Origin: Spirometra erinaceieuropaei
Lineage: Eukaryota; Platyhelminthes; Cestoda; Diphyllobothriidea; Diphyllobothriidae
Length of the DNA stretch: 64,000 bases
Direction: 5' to 3'
Assembly (NCBI GenBank): GCA_902702965.1
Contig: CACRXP010000113.1
Location: 1,266,017 to 1,330,016 of the forward strand
This document shows positions 24,601 through 36,216 of the stretch, piece after piece. Each line of letters begins with the position of its first letter. Position 1 is the first letter of the stretch. The notes under the pieces were generated by a model. It was given only the letters and a program-made list of their open reading frames with translations. It had not been told where the DNA came from and searched no databases. A program made the translations under genes and the position numbers.

Positions 24601-26150
24601 CTATGTTAGGACAAATATGTGTGGCTTCTGTTCAGAAACTAATAATCTGAGTTCATCTAGCTTGTTTAGAAGACTCTGACAGTTAGTGTAATAGATTTAT
24701 AGACAACGGCCACTGGTTCGAGAAGCCTCAGGAGTTGGCACCTTTGCATCGGTTATGCTGTCGTTTAGGCTGTCCTGTTGACCTGAATTATTTGTCCGTT
24801 TTTAATTTGTAGGCGTGTTTGCCGCTGCTTCTCCGCTTTTCCAGCTCCGTCATCAGCTCTCTCATTTTCATTCGCTCTTTTGGCTCGTAATCCGGCTGAA
24901 AAAAACTTCAGAATGCTGACCCCGCAGAGATTATTTTCTCTGTAACAGGAGCTGGGCCTGTGCTTCAGTCTCCAAAATGACTTTTAGGGGTCGAGGCCGG
25001 GAATCGGAACCGGATGCTGACTGACTCTTCCCTATTCGGAATGCTTTGAGAACATTAAGTGACTCATTGTCTATTAACAAAGCTTTCGCATACACTTGAA
25101 GAAGGTCTAAGTCATGCATAACTCTCTCCTTTGGAATTGTTGCCGTTGATTCGGGTACTCCTTTTATAACTACATTTTGCTTGCGACAGAACCTAGTGCC
25201 CGTTGTTGTCACACATCTTTTGAATGGCTGAGCGTTCTTCTCAAGTTTGCTAGTTTCGCTGGTTTCGGATGAACTAGCTATTGGGTTGGCGAAACTGAGA
25301 TCCGTGTACGATTCATTTATCTTCCTGTTGATAACCCTTCCTTCTGTGTTTCCAATGTGTTCGTCGAAAAAGTTTACCTCAGTTTCTTTTGAAGCCTCCT
25401 CCTGAATATTCGGTCCACAAGGTGTTCCGATATCTTTATTGTTCAACATATTTGGGAGCCTCCGGCGGTCCTTCGTAGGCCTCCTGGTCGTTCTCCTTCG
25501 CTGGTCTGCGTGTACGTAAGCGGCCTTCGTTTTTTGGACCGTATAGAGGTGCGCGTTGTTTTTCTGGGATGTTTCTTCGTTCTCTGTGTTCGATTTGGCT
25601 GGTCTTTTTCTCTCCTAAGAGATTGGCATTCAACTGTGTCTAGTTCCCTGGACGAACCGTCGTCAGTTTCAGCGTTTGATATGGCTAAAGAAGCCGTGGT
25701 TGCATATGTTTTTTTTTCGGATTCTGGAATGCCGAATTCGTCGGCTTCTTCTCTTCACGTAAGTGGTGAGTAAGCTTCCTCAACTATTCTACCTCCATTT
25801 TTAGACCTTTTAACTCCCCCTCCATTTTCGAAAACTTATGGATGAGTCCGAAACATGTGGTACAGATTTCATCGTCGTATGCGACATCCCCCAACGTCAC
25901 TAGACTTTTTGCTCGTTTTACGGGGATTGGTCTGACAGCAGAACGCCCAACACTGCAGTCATTAATATCGTGCGTAATACATGATGTATTATTTAATTTG
26001 ACGACGCTGGCGCGAGTCAGTGGCTTAGTGGTAATGACGGTTTCCTGGCCGAGCGACGGACGGCGTCCGAATCCCGCCTGGGGCGAGCATTTTACACAAT
26101 GTTTTGAGGGCATTTCTCTGGATAACATTACCGAGTTTACAAGTTTCAAG
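21676..26150 (-). mobile_element. CR1-like LINE, near full length (ORF1 and ORF2)
   Basis: A minus-strand non-LTR element. ORF1 remnants run from 26149 (ICTTCFGLIHKF, a cysteine pair followed by a coiled-coil-like ELKGLKMEVE) through 25449-24931 (NVVIKGVPES and LNVLKAFRIGKS, the nucleic-acid-binding region of LINE ORF1 proteins). ORF2 follows: endonuclease 24594-23977 with LLLGDFNAPGIDW and a SDH motif, then RT with KSPGPDGIP near 23340, box A VYIDFCKALDTVPH, box B GGPQGSVLGQLF and box C MFADDIKLW near 22690. The C-terminal domain is at 22238-21861 with VEKWNDLP. The 3' UTR has AAGGCTTTGCCTATTATCC and ends in ACTGAA-type repeats at about 21676. Stops and shifts at about 24930, 23960, 23520, 22860 and 22370 break it. 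It splits the EnSpm-like transposase gene. Confidence 0.88.
26008..26100 (+). mobile_element. tRNA-derived SINE head
   Basis: The sequence carries an A-box-like AGTGGCTTAGTGGTAATGAC followed about 45 nt later by a B-box-like GGCGTCCGAATCCC, in the spacing of a tRNA-derived promoter. It overlaps the ORF1 start region of the CR1-like LINE on the opposite strand. It could be a SINE insertion or chance; the 3' limit is unclear. Confidence 0.45.
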
Positions 26151-26439
26151 CGGTTTTCTTAAAGCTATGAAACGAATTTTCAACCAGATCAAAGATATAA
26201 GGTAAATGACTCAGCCTTTTGTAGGTTTTTGCGATTTCTCAGTGCTGTTGCAGAGAGGCGACTGGACGAAGGTAGGTTATCCCTCACAAGTCCTGGTGTA
26301 GGTTTCCAAGGATAGATCAGTCGCAAAGACGAATCGGATTCTTAACACCCACGAGCCTTGAGGACGTCCGGTAGATAGAAATCCCGATAAAAGTGAAATC
26401 CCTCGAGGTCGAAAATTTCAAACCAAATTCGAAACACGC

Positions 26440-27220
26440 TGAACTTTAACTTGCCGCACAAAACATCGGGCAGGGGTGCCACAGGTGACGTTGTCTAAGC
26501 TCACCTTGACGATATTTTGCGTATGTGTATGCATGTCTTTCAGCTTGCCAACACAGTCGCCCAGGAAGTCGTCCAACGGATCGGGCTTCCCGGTACCGCA
26601 GAACACTCCAACAATGGAGGGCTGAGCAACAACCGGATGGCGAACACGAACAAGAATAGGCCACAGGCTCTGACTAAACCCGTTAAATATCTTCATGCCG
26701 TCGATATGCAGTTGGATGTGCATTTGAGGAACGGTTGCTTCTGGCAGACTGTGAAGTTGATCCACCAGACCACGCTCAAGACCTAAATGAACATAGTTGC
26801 CTTTGTTCAGGGGCTTGCTAGTGCAGGTTCGAGGCGTTTGCAATAGCGTCCTTGGGTCTTTGGATACTTCCGGGTGGTAGGGTCGCAGCATCCGAAACAA
26901 CTTTTTGGTTGTGAATAGTGGCATTTGGGCCTCCAGGCAGAATTCCCGTAAATCCGCCAGAAAGCATTTGCCTGAGACCGCGTCCCTGCTTATATCTACG
27001 GGTTCTAAACTTGCTGTTAAGTAAAACCAAAAGATCACTACCAGTGCAAACTTCTGGGACTAGTTCCGGCATTTCTTAATTCGGTGGTTGGTCTACCACC
27101 GACGACGTAGAGGGAACGGAGGTATCACCCATCCGCGCATAATATGCCTTCTTCTCACGCGCAACCCGCTTGTAAATTGTGCTTCGGTGAAAGCCATAAT
27201 ACTTGCGTTTCATAATTGCT
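26440..27220 (-). mobile_element. EnSpm/CACTA-like transposase, N-terminal half
   Basis: On the minus strand a putative start region near 27215 (MKRKYYGFHRSTIYKRV, a basic N-terminus) is followed after frame changes by LFRMLRPYHPEVSKDPRTLL, NYVHLGLERGLVDQL, MHIQLHIDGMKIF, SLWPILVRV, IVGVFCGTGKPDPLDDFL and CGTPARCFVRQVK. This is the order seen in EnSpm-like transposases, where the next block is GYxGCDRC. That block is found at 21675, beyond the inserted LINE. A stop near 27077 and a frameshift near 26820-27040 further break it. Confidence 0.8.
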
Positions 27221-28560
27221 GTCATTGACAGGTATAGAACAACATAAGAAAGTTTAACTACACTTGAAACGTTCACTGTGAGATTAAAATCCCTACATAA
27301 TTAATAAACCTACTTACATAACATGAAATCGACTAGTAATGACGTAAGCAAGATCATAAAGGCGCGATAGGCATGAGATCAACGTTGGACAACGGACCAC
27401 TTCGTCGCGAGCGTCCGGTAGAGTAGCAGATAAATGGAGTCCAAGTGGCCTACTTAAACAAAAGTGTACTAAACGGCTTATACAGGCAAATCTTCATCTC
27501 CAAAGAAGTGATGATTAAAGGCACTTTCTGGGTAAATTAACGTATACTTCGGCAAATTCGGAACATCCCAACACAGAAGACTTCGTCTAAGCGGCAGAAA
27601 CGACTCTTGAAATTTCTTAAAATATGGCGTGGCCATGGCCACACCCAGCCACGTTTGGCCACACCCACAAGGCGGGGCCACGTGTTGGCAGGGAAGTGAC
27701 TAAGATGCCGAGGCGATTGCTCGAAGCAGCCTATGTTATTATTGGAAGTTTTAGGACAGACAGGTGATTTCAGGACAAAAGAGGGGAGTAGAGAGAAGTT
27801 GAGACGCCTTCGAGGAAGTATTCCAGATAAGAAATTATGCCAACCTAAGGCAAATAATCCGAACTATGTAGCTCCCACAATTCAGATTTAGGCGCTTGTA
27901 TTTGATAACCCAGCCGTACAGATTCTGGGATACAGGTGAAAAATGCTCATGGATTTCATACTACCGGGTGTACCTTCAGCGTTTTTCTCAGCACGTTTGA
28001 TTATTGTTGAAATCTACTAGCATGGGGCGTAGATCCACACGACTGTCTCCTCCTAGGAGTAAACCCTTAGAAACTAGACTCTTCTGACGTACAGCTAGTA
28101 TAGAATACATGCTTTTTGTTTTACGCTAGTCTCAAGAGCAAATCGTCTCGATGAGGCAGTCCATTGATAGGGAAGAGGTTCAACCCTTGGACTCACTTGG
28201 TTTCGCGACCCTCAGTTCGTGATGGGTGCCGCGGTCTTTGAATCCGTCATAGTGCGATGGCCGGCGTGTTTTCGTCCGTTCTTGCCCGTCATGCCTCCAG
28301 GAACGCCTGCAAGGTTCGTGTATGCTTTTAAACCCTTAATTTGAACTTGCGCACCGTATGTTTCGTTAATGATTTTTCATAGATAGGAGAATTAGAGGAG
28401 CGTGGGCACTTGCTGCTCCTACATAAAGCATCTGCTTTGTTTGTATACCAGTGCATTGCCGCGTATGTGAGGGCAGTTGGACGCAGTCGAAAGAATATTA
28501 ACAATAGGGCTTGAATCAGGTGGACAGCCTATGCAGCTTCACTAGAAGCATGATCTGAAG
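27221..28560. other. No gene recognised
   Basis: No exon or RNA gene is seen. Part of it may be transposon terminal sequence 5' to the transposase, but I found no clear terminal inverted repeat. Confidence 0.4.
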
Positions 28561-28626
28561 AAAGATTAGCATGCCACACAACGTTGTGTGGCATGCTAAT
28601 CTTTGTTAACATAATCTTATGTTAAC
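28561..28626. repeat. Two adjacent perfect palindromes
   Basis: 28561-28604 is a 44-bp perfect palindrome with the centre AACGTT. Directly next to it, 28605-28626 is a 22-bp palindrome GTTAACATAA / TTATGTTAAC around a 2-nt centre. No terminator role is expected in an animal genome. Such structures can arise as hairpin-end transposon scars or foldback elements. Confidence 0.95.
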
Positions 28627-29022
28627 ATAGCGCCTATATAACTGATGCCACCTATGTGCTATCCTTTCGTCAAAAATTGGCCGTAAACACGACCAAGGGA
28701 CTCTGGACTTCCCGTTGGTGGTGTAGTTAACATTACTTGTACTTTTTGCCTGCACTCTGCCCAAGTATGCTGCTCGCATACCGTTGGTCCACCCAACTTT
28801 ACTAGGATTGTGGAGCGCACCAGTTCCCGCGAATCCGTAGCATTGGTATTTTTCCTTAAATCGGACATATTTCATGAAGCGTCTTGCGAATCTTGAGTAC
28901 AGTCACGTCCCCAACTCCCTCTTCGATAGTTCGAGGTTGTCTTTTCTAGCGGTTTGGTTAAAGAACCTAGACACAGGGCAACGGTGACCACCAAGTTTAT
29001 TTAATGACGGTTTGCGTTTGTC
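28627..29022. other. No gene recognised
   Basis: A minus-strand open frame (28875-28606) has balanced composition but no recognised family and no splice-consistent neighbours. It is left unannotated. Confidence 0.35.
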
Positions 29023-29544
29023 ATGTTAACGCCGGTATTGGGTTGCGCGATGTTTGATAGGACAGTTGGAGTTTACGCCGACTGGTATAACAGACCTGAG
29101 CCCTCCGTCCCTGTTAGCACCGTCGCTGCTGGTTCGCAGCCGTTTATTAGTCAGACCCGAGAGCCTGCTTACTTCGCACCTAACTTTCCATGGAGGCCGT
29201 TCCACTGTCCGTCACCTGTAAACTCGCCCGGTAGCCAGCAGCTGGACCAGCGGGCAACCCGTTTTCCGGTGTTTGTTGAAATCAAACATGGTACTCACTG
29301 TTTAGAGATCTCGCTGGCTACTGACCTCTACAACCTCATTCCTGACTACATGGTTTCTAGCGGTTGTTTCATACCTCCGGCTATGTCGAATTCAGCAGGA
29401 CTTTATTTTGGACGTGGTGTTTGGGTTTGCAGAGTTGTTTTACAGCGTGAACGACAGGCCAGCGACTTCGTCGTACTTATTCTCTTTACTGTGCTCTATT
29501 TGCGTACGTGCTTTGTCAGGAATCATAATTTTCCATCCGTATAA
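29023..29544 (+). CDS. Hypothetical protein, 173 codons (uncertain)
   Basis: This is an uninterrupted plus-strand frame just upstream of STOML2. The start could be the ATG at 29023 or the ATG at 29050 (MFDRTVGVYADWY). It has proline-rich stretches (RPEPSVPVSTV, FPWRPFHCPSP) and a segment FVEIKHGTHCLEIS. I do not recognise the family. It may be an exon of a separate gene, a retroelement gag-like fragment, or chance. Codon use looks more protein-like than other intergenic frames in the window, but there is no independent support. Confidence 0.22.
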   Translation: MLTPVLGCAMFDRTVGVYADWYNRPEPSVPVSTVAAGSQPFISQTREPAYFAPNFPWRPFHCPSPVNSPGSQQLDQRATRFPVFVEIKHGTHCLEISLATDLYNLIPDYMVSSGCFIPPAMSNSAGLYFGRGVWVCRVVLQRERQASDFVVLILFTVLYLRTCFVRNHNFPSV

Positions 29545-29640
29545 GCCTCCTTCACTCAAGCGCCCCTCGTTCTCTGGCACACTCCTTCAGTGTACTGTAC
29601 GGGTCGGGAAACGAGTTACCATTTCCAGCTACTTTAGTCA

Positions 29641-32600
29641 ATGTTAATATTCAAAAGTAGTTGTCTTCAAGGTCAACTTAGGGGTTTAGATTTTCTTGTC
29701 TAATGTTTTTTTTTATTTTAATTAAGTTCACTGCAGCTGTGCGTACTTACAAGACTCCCATTAACACTGGCATACTCTTTGTTCCCGAGCGCCAGGCTTG
29801 GGTTGTGGAAAGGTTGGGGAAGTTCTATCAAGTCCTCAAGCCGGTAAGCCTCGATTATTTAAATTGAATCATATAGTCTGAAAGGGTCTCAACTTTTGCA
29901 TCCCCTTAGTTGACCGCATTGCCTATGTACAATCCTTGAAAGAGATAGCCATCGATATCCCCGATCAGGCCGCCATTACGGCCGGTAAGTCTTCTCTGAA
30001 ATGTTTGCTGGGAAGAATTCTGGTTTTTATATTATTTCCGTCATTAATCTTATTTTCAGATGAGAACTGAAGAACCGGCAATTATATCTGTAATTTCCCT
30101 TGATTTACTCTAGTATGATTTTCGAAGAAGCTTGGGATGACACTTCACAATTCTGTCTCGTTTCGTAAGCAAATCACTGCTTTGTTTGCGACCAATAGAA
30201 GAGAGATCGGTAGTGAATGTGCGCATTCTTTTCGCCCACAAACAGCGGCACGATGCTGCTTCCTGGCTTGGACTTTGCCGGTAGTTACTATTTTGGCCAG
30301 TCCATCAGGTCACTAATGTTGGTTGTCCCGGAAAATGCCAATGTTCAATAAAAAAAGTACTTAATCAACTTTGGTTTGTGTGGCTTACAGAAGGGCCAAC
30401 TAATTTTTCGACATTGAAGATTATGGTAATAAAAATGCGCACAAAATAAATGCCGTGAGAGTTAGTCATTTTTGCAAACATTTTTTGAAATCTAAATTTG
30501 TTTCCGAGTCATTTTCGCCCAGTCCCCAGTTTCCTTTATTTGATTTCATCACTCCTGTCTGTTCAGATAACGTTGTCCTCCAGCTAAACGGCGTTCTGTT
30601 TCTCCGAGTCATTGACCCGTACAAGGCATCTTATGGAGTAGAGGATGCCGAATTTGCTATTACTCAGGTTAGTTGCCTTTTAGAAATTATCTTTAGAACC
30701 GGCCGACTATTCTCCTTATTGGTTTGCCGTTCTTCGCAGTGACACAGGCTCGGTGTCACTCCACCGCCTAACGGACCTTTGCTTGAAAAATAGGTTATGC
30801 GTCGACCTGATATCGACTTTGACCAACTCTCACCTGTTCTCCAAAAAATGTTACGAGGCCAGTATTTAGCATTTCCTGCTTAATTAGTGAACTATCGAGC
30901 CCCCTATGGATGCTACGTGCGATGGGTTTTCATAATCAATCAAGGACTCCTGAATTATTTTGTCTAATGCCTTATTTTGGCACATAACATCCTCGCCTTT
31001 GTTGCCTGTTTTTAACGGGCCGGGTATAACTGAAGTGATTTCTGAGGCTAGAAGTGGGTTTTTCATGCCCAAACCGAATTATCTCGTGGGTTATCGGCTC
31101 ATCCTCGTCACCAAGCTTAATTCTCTCGTGTTTTGTCACACTGAATTTTCTAGTCTTAGGCCTCATGTGCATAGGATTTTCTGGTTACCCCGAAAAGTCC
31201 TATAGGGAGGTGACCGAGGTCTGAATGCAGTCACTACATTGTAGATGTTTCTGAATAAAACGACAGCTTTCCCACTACAAACAACCATAAAGTAAACGTT
31301 TTTGGATTGGGTCGGGTATGACTTGTCCCACGAGGTGCGCAGTTACCGAACGCCTCATTTCTTCATGTTCGAGGACTCATATCACAAAAACATGGCTTGA
31401 TTTTTGACAGCAAAATGTATCTAGTCTGTGGATGACCTCATTTTTCCCTCGCCAGTTGGCTCAGACAACAATGCGTTCGGAGATTGGCAAAATCGACCTG
31501 GACAATGTCTTCAAGGAGCGCGAGGCTCTTAACCACAACATCGTCCAGTCCATTTGCAAAGCAGCCGAACCCTGGGGTATCGAGTGCATGCGATACGAAA
31601 TCCGTAAGTTATGAGTGGACAAGTGATTTGTTTGCTGAATTAGCCTTGCACACCGAGAGTCGCACCTGCCGTTTGCCGTATGCGGTGATCTGTCCCCTTA
31701 TATAACCATGTTCCATGTTTACATGTAGAATTTAGTGTCCCACGGCCTATCAAACTCTTACACGCAGCTAAAAGTCGCCTAACTGACATCTGGTAGCCGG
31801 TCATACACGAATAGCGCAGTCACCAATGGTCTCTTTGACCCACTTATGTAACTCATGGAAACCATAATCTCCTCTCATCACATCTCGGCCGCGCCCGATG
31901 GTGAGTGTCAGTGTAGAGATGCGTGCAAGCGCGACCCTCGCGCAATTAGATGACTGTTGTGTGTCCTGATCCGGCTATTCAGACTTAGCGTCAGCGCCCC
32001 CTTCAAGGTGTTCCACTATCTCTCCAACCACTAACAAGCGTCAACTTATGACTATCATAGCATGGCTTTATGCTTAAACTAGCACCTACACCCACTCACA
32101 CTTGTTTCAGCTAGGTAGTTGCAGGCCACTGCTCTTCAAATAGCCAGTAGCCCAGCTGGCTGGTTGTGTGAACCCACGGCACTGGGACGAATAAACTGCT
32201 TTTGCGTGTTTAAGTTTCTTGGGCAGAAATGTACGATTTCCAAAAATAGTCAATCAGGTTGACTACTCGTAGTAAAAGACAGGCAATTTCCTTGCTAATT
32301 ATCCGACCGGGACCATCCCCTTCGTACGTTGCCTTGTGACAGCCTTGTTCTAGCTCTGGCCTCAAAAACGCTCCCAACAATAGCACTTTTGTCGGCAGTT
32401 TCTAACTAATCCTACTCGGTTGATAGCGCCTTACTTGCAAGCCGGACAGGACTGCTGTAACATTCGACTGTTCGAAATTGCTTCTACAACAGCCTCTTCA
32501 AGTTATTGTGAAAGCCATTATTCGGGAATTGAAAGAGCTCCTGTCTAGTTTGATTTTTGACCTTTTCGTACATTCAAAGAACGACGTTTTGTAAAAACTG

Positions 32601-35600
32601 CGATCAACCTACCAGTCCGTCCCTTAAACATCTATAAATTGACCCCCCCTCCCCCTCTTAACTGCAGGCGATATTCACCTTCCTGCCAAGATCAAGGACG
32701 CCATGCAGATGCAGGTGGAGGCCGACCGAAGGAAACGTGCCGCTATTCTGGAGTCAGAGGGTCAACGAGATGCTGAAATTAATCGGGCCGAAGGCATAAA
32801 ACGGAGCCAGGTCCTCTCTTCAGAGGGTCGACGCACAGAAACCATTAACCATGCTGCGGGTAAGCGAAGTTGCACATATAACGACGCCGTTTTCCTCCGC
32901 TTCTGTCTAAACTTTTTGTTCTTTCACCAGACCCAGAAGAACTGCTCCGACTTACAATATTTCCGCGGTATTATTAGTGGTGGTGGTATTACACCAGATA
33001 ACTCAGTTCCACAGGAGAATCCCCATAACGCAAAATCTGCCCACGCCTCTTTTCCCAAACTCTGGCAGCACCAAAGAGACGACTGTTCTAAAAAGGAGGC
33101 ATAGTTGGGTTTATACTTCAATGTTTACTAATAAAATTAATCAGTTTTTACTGGAAACTGAAATTACAGAAAGTGGTTGTATTACAAATCACTTAAGTAA
33201 GACCGACTATACGGGTGCATAAGGAGGAGGGACGCATGAAAAAGGGTAATAATGTAAAACAGTAGCAAATACAAGAAAATTAATACCTTGTTGACCATCC
33301 ATTACGTTTAACACGACACACAGCCTCTCGGACATGGAGGTAGCTAGGTTGTCTATTTTCGGCAGGATTAGGATCCAGGCTGTTGACAGGAATAAAAATC
33401 GATTGGAGGCCGCATGCGGAGAAGCCAGCTGTTCAGAAAGTTGGATTACGGTCGAAATGGTCATCAGCTTCATACCTCTTTGGAGCGATGGGCAGGAGCA
33501 CCGTCATGTAAACTGTTGGTATCTACTCGGCGTCATTGGATGTTGTTGTAACCGAAGACATCCCTCGCAATATCAACGAACACCTTACTGCTGATGGTAT
33601 TCGTAATCGACCGCCAGATTGGCCGCTGTCCGAATTTTATAGCAGTCAACAATTCTTAAGGGTTGTCGTCGGTGCATTATGCCCTTTTGGAGAGTTCTCA
33701 CATGACCATTTGGGTCGACTTCGTAGGCTTATCTAAAAATAAGACCTAATCGCGGCAGTAAATGCTCTTTCAGAATGACGGCCTGTAATTGTTAGCCAAT
33801 AAAAATCGTTCATTAGCAAGCTTCTTACTTAAAAGCGGCATGGTAATCGTCTTTTGCCGAAGCTCAAATAGTAGAGGGGTGCTCACCGATCTTTTTTTAG
33901 GGGACTCGCTCGTTGCGTTGTGCCATAGCCTATATTCTCGGTTGCAACCGACAGGACAACGAGCCCGTGTCTTAGTGGTTAGGGGCATCGGACTTATAAC
34001 CAACAGGTCGCGGGATATAGCCCCGGGTGTTGCACACTTCGGGGTTGGGTATGGCTGGGTGACGACTGCTACCAAGCCAGAAATGGCCATTCCAGCTTCT
34101 CTTGTCTTTGTCAGCAACACCATTCTGATGTTCAACTTCTTGCATCTTTTTCTTACTTATGCTCATAGAAGCCATTGACAGATGTTCCCTTCGAATGGTC
34201 TCAATAGGCATATAATGATACTTAATTAAGTTTACGGTGGACAAAATCGTCGTCTTGTTTTCTTGTGGATCGTTCTTAATGCTTCTGCAGCTACTTATTT
34301 GTGGTACGGCGATGAATGGCGTCCGAGAGTTACCTCAGTCTGGGTGCCTTTTGCAGTACTCCATTCGGATGAACGTTCCCAAACAACGATAATACGATGG
34401 TGCAAATTTCCACCATCACAACTCATTATTCACGGCCGTGAAGGACTGACCGGCACACGCTGTCCATAGGTGCCTTTGATGATGTTACCCCCACTTCCCT
34501 TTTTTCTATATTAGACGTTCATATTTGTCTGCTTAAAACTGAAGTTTTTATCTCCGCCTGAGGAGGGCTGTGGCGTAAATAATACTATTGTTTGTCAAAT
34601 GCGATTAGTTGCTGTCACGGGATGACAAGTGGCAATACTATGTCCAATAGTGTCAGTACATGAGCTGGCTAACTACTGGATACCAATCTGACATTTCGAA
34701 TTCCTTTATGCAAGCCAAGTGCTTATTTTACCATTTGAAAATGATCTCGAGTTTTGTTTGCTTTTTCAGGCGAGGCCGAAGCCATCCTGCGGTTAGCGGA
34801 ATCTCGCGCCATGGCCGTTCGGAAACTGGCTGAGGCCATTACATCTGATGTTGGTTTTTCGTGACTTTTTCCTTTCCTTAACGTTTCTCTCTTCGCCCCT
34901 TTCTACCCCACGCCCCTCTTCCCCCTCTGCTCATCGCGTGTCCACTGAGCACAAGTCCTCATGTCGCCATATATTAGAAGGGTGTCACAATGAATTCCAG
35001 CTGGATGCGTGCTACAAGACCTACTGTTCGCAACTACCGGTTACTCGTTCACCTGACTTCCTCTTTTAAATTGGCTGCCCCCTTCCGTAGCATGTGGCGG
35101 TCCGCTGTGCACTCGGGCCTGCTTTTAAGTAATCAACGTACGCCTTTGATACTTAGCTCGTTAAGGGCTACACACTTCGCGGAGCTTATCATATGGTCGA
35201 CTAACAGTTAGAGTCCTGCCCCGTCCCAGATCTGGCGCACTGACGTACTGTTTTTAATTAGGTGGTACTCTGCATTTCGTGTGTGTGCCACTCTTAAAAC
35301 GGTTCTGCCCCCATTTAGTTATGTTCGACTTTCTATTCACCCTATGACCCTGCGGCCCAGGAATATGGGGTATTTCAGGAAATTTTCGTTAAAAAACGTG
35401 ATTTTTTTCGCGACGGACAACCGAGGCCTGAAGTACATTTTCCACTTTCAGCGAGGCGAAGATGCTGTGCAGATGGCCATTGCGGAACGCTATATTGACG
35501 CCTTCGCAAAATTGGCCAAATCCACGAATACGATGCTTCTGCCCTCTCAGGCGGGCGACGTTTCTTCAATGGTTGCACAGGTTTGTCGATTGTTTCCCCT

Positions 35601-36216
35601 TCTCGCCTTTCCCACCAGTCTCGAAGTCTAGATCGGTAGTTCGCAATTTTTGGTGCATGCTGTGTATATCTTTCTTTTTTATCTAACCTTCTTGGTACTC
35701 ACATTGCAAACGAATCTCTAGAATCCATTTACACGATACCTCATCCCTCCAGCCCGCAACCTCACAATACCCTGTATAAGAATGTGGTGCTTTTTTGTGA
35801 TTTGGTGTACTCATCTTCACTTAGTGGGCAAGTCTGTTTTTTAACATGACCGTGTGTCCATTTTTACGTAGAAAGTAAGAGTGGCGTCTTCAGTTGTAGA
35901 TCCACTTAGTCTCAAAACCTTAAAAATACACAGGTTTCACGCAACCAATTTGTCACTTTGTGGACTACCAAAATTCATATTTCCGGCGCATTGTAAGGCA
36001 TTTTCTTCGAGTCATTGTTGCTTTGAATGACTGGTTTCGGACCTTCGCTGTATCTTGATTACATCTCCGTTTTTTTGTTAGGCTCTGGCAATATTCCAGT
36101 CGATGAAGAGAGACGCGACGGTTCCATCGAACTCCAAGTTGACGGCGATGCCCCTTCCGTCTTCAGAGCCCATTCCACCCACTTCCACCGGTACGACCAA
36201 GCTCGAAGGAAAGTAA
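29641..36216 (+). CDS. STOML2: Stomatin-like protein 2, mitochondrial (SPFH/band 7)
   Basis: Nine exons give one frame of 341 codons including the stop: 29641-29671 (tentative first exon), 29737-29843, 29885-29984, 30567-30667, 31456-31603, 32668-32859, 34770-34849, 35452-35580 and 36082-36216. Every junction is GT-AG with matching phase; intron sizes are 65, 41, 582, 788, 1064, 1910, 602 and 501 nt. The product reads INTGILFVPERQAWVVERLG at its start, then LKEIAIDIPDQAAITA, DPYKASYGVEDAEF, LAQTTMRSEIGK, DIHLPAKIKDAMQMQVEADR, ETINHAAGEAEAILRL, AERYIDAFAKLAK and GDVSSMVAQALAIF. These are the conserved landmarks of STOML2, an inner-mitochondrial-membrane scaffold protein that binds cardiolipin and prohibitins and supports respiratory complexes. 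Total length is near the human 356 aa. The N-terminal presequence is short (about 15 residues before INTG), and the first exon with donor GTCAAC is the weakest part. No polyadenylation signal is obvious. Confidence 0.93.
33867..33930 (+). repeat. Short dispersed repeat X, copy in STOML2 intron
   Basis: GAGGGGTGCTCACCGATC followed by a T run and CTCGTTGCGTTGTGCC matches 60530-60590 (GCGCTCACCGATCG, CTCGTTCCGTTGTGCC) on the same strand. The nature is unknown. At 33.9 kb it adjoins the SINE head-on in the same direction, whereas at 60.5 kb the SINE is inverted relative to it. Confidence 0.55.
33931..34145 (+). mobile_element. tRNA-derived SINE, copy 1
   Basis: About 214 bp shared with 60312-60525 (minus). 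An A box lies in GTCTTAGTGGTTAGGGGC (33968-33985) and a decayed B box in GGTCGCGGGATATAGCC (34005-34021). A shared body follows (GGGGTTGGGTATG...TGACGAC..CT, AAGCCAGAA.TGG.CATTCCAG, CTCTTGTCTTTGTC). It sits in the sixth STOML2 intron (32860-34769), transcribed in the same direction as the gene. Polymerase III transcription is unlikely with the decayed B box. Confidence 0.75.

Noticed and set aside
32703..33104. 133-codon frame as a stand-alone protein
   Set aside because: Its first part is STOML2 exon 6; the rest is read-through into the intron after the GT donor at 32860.
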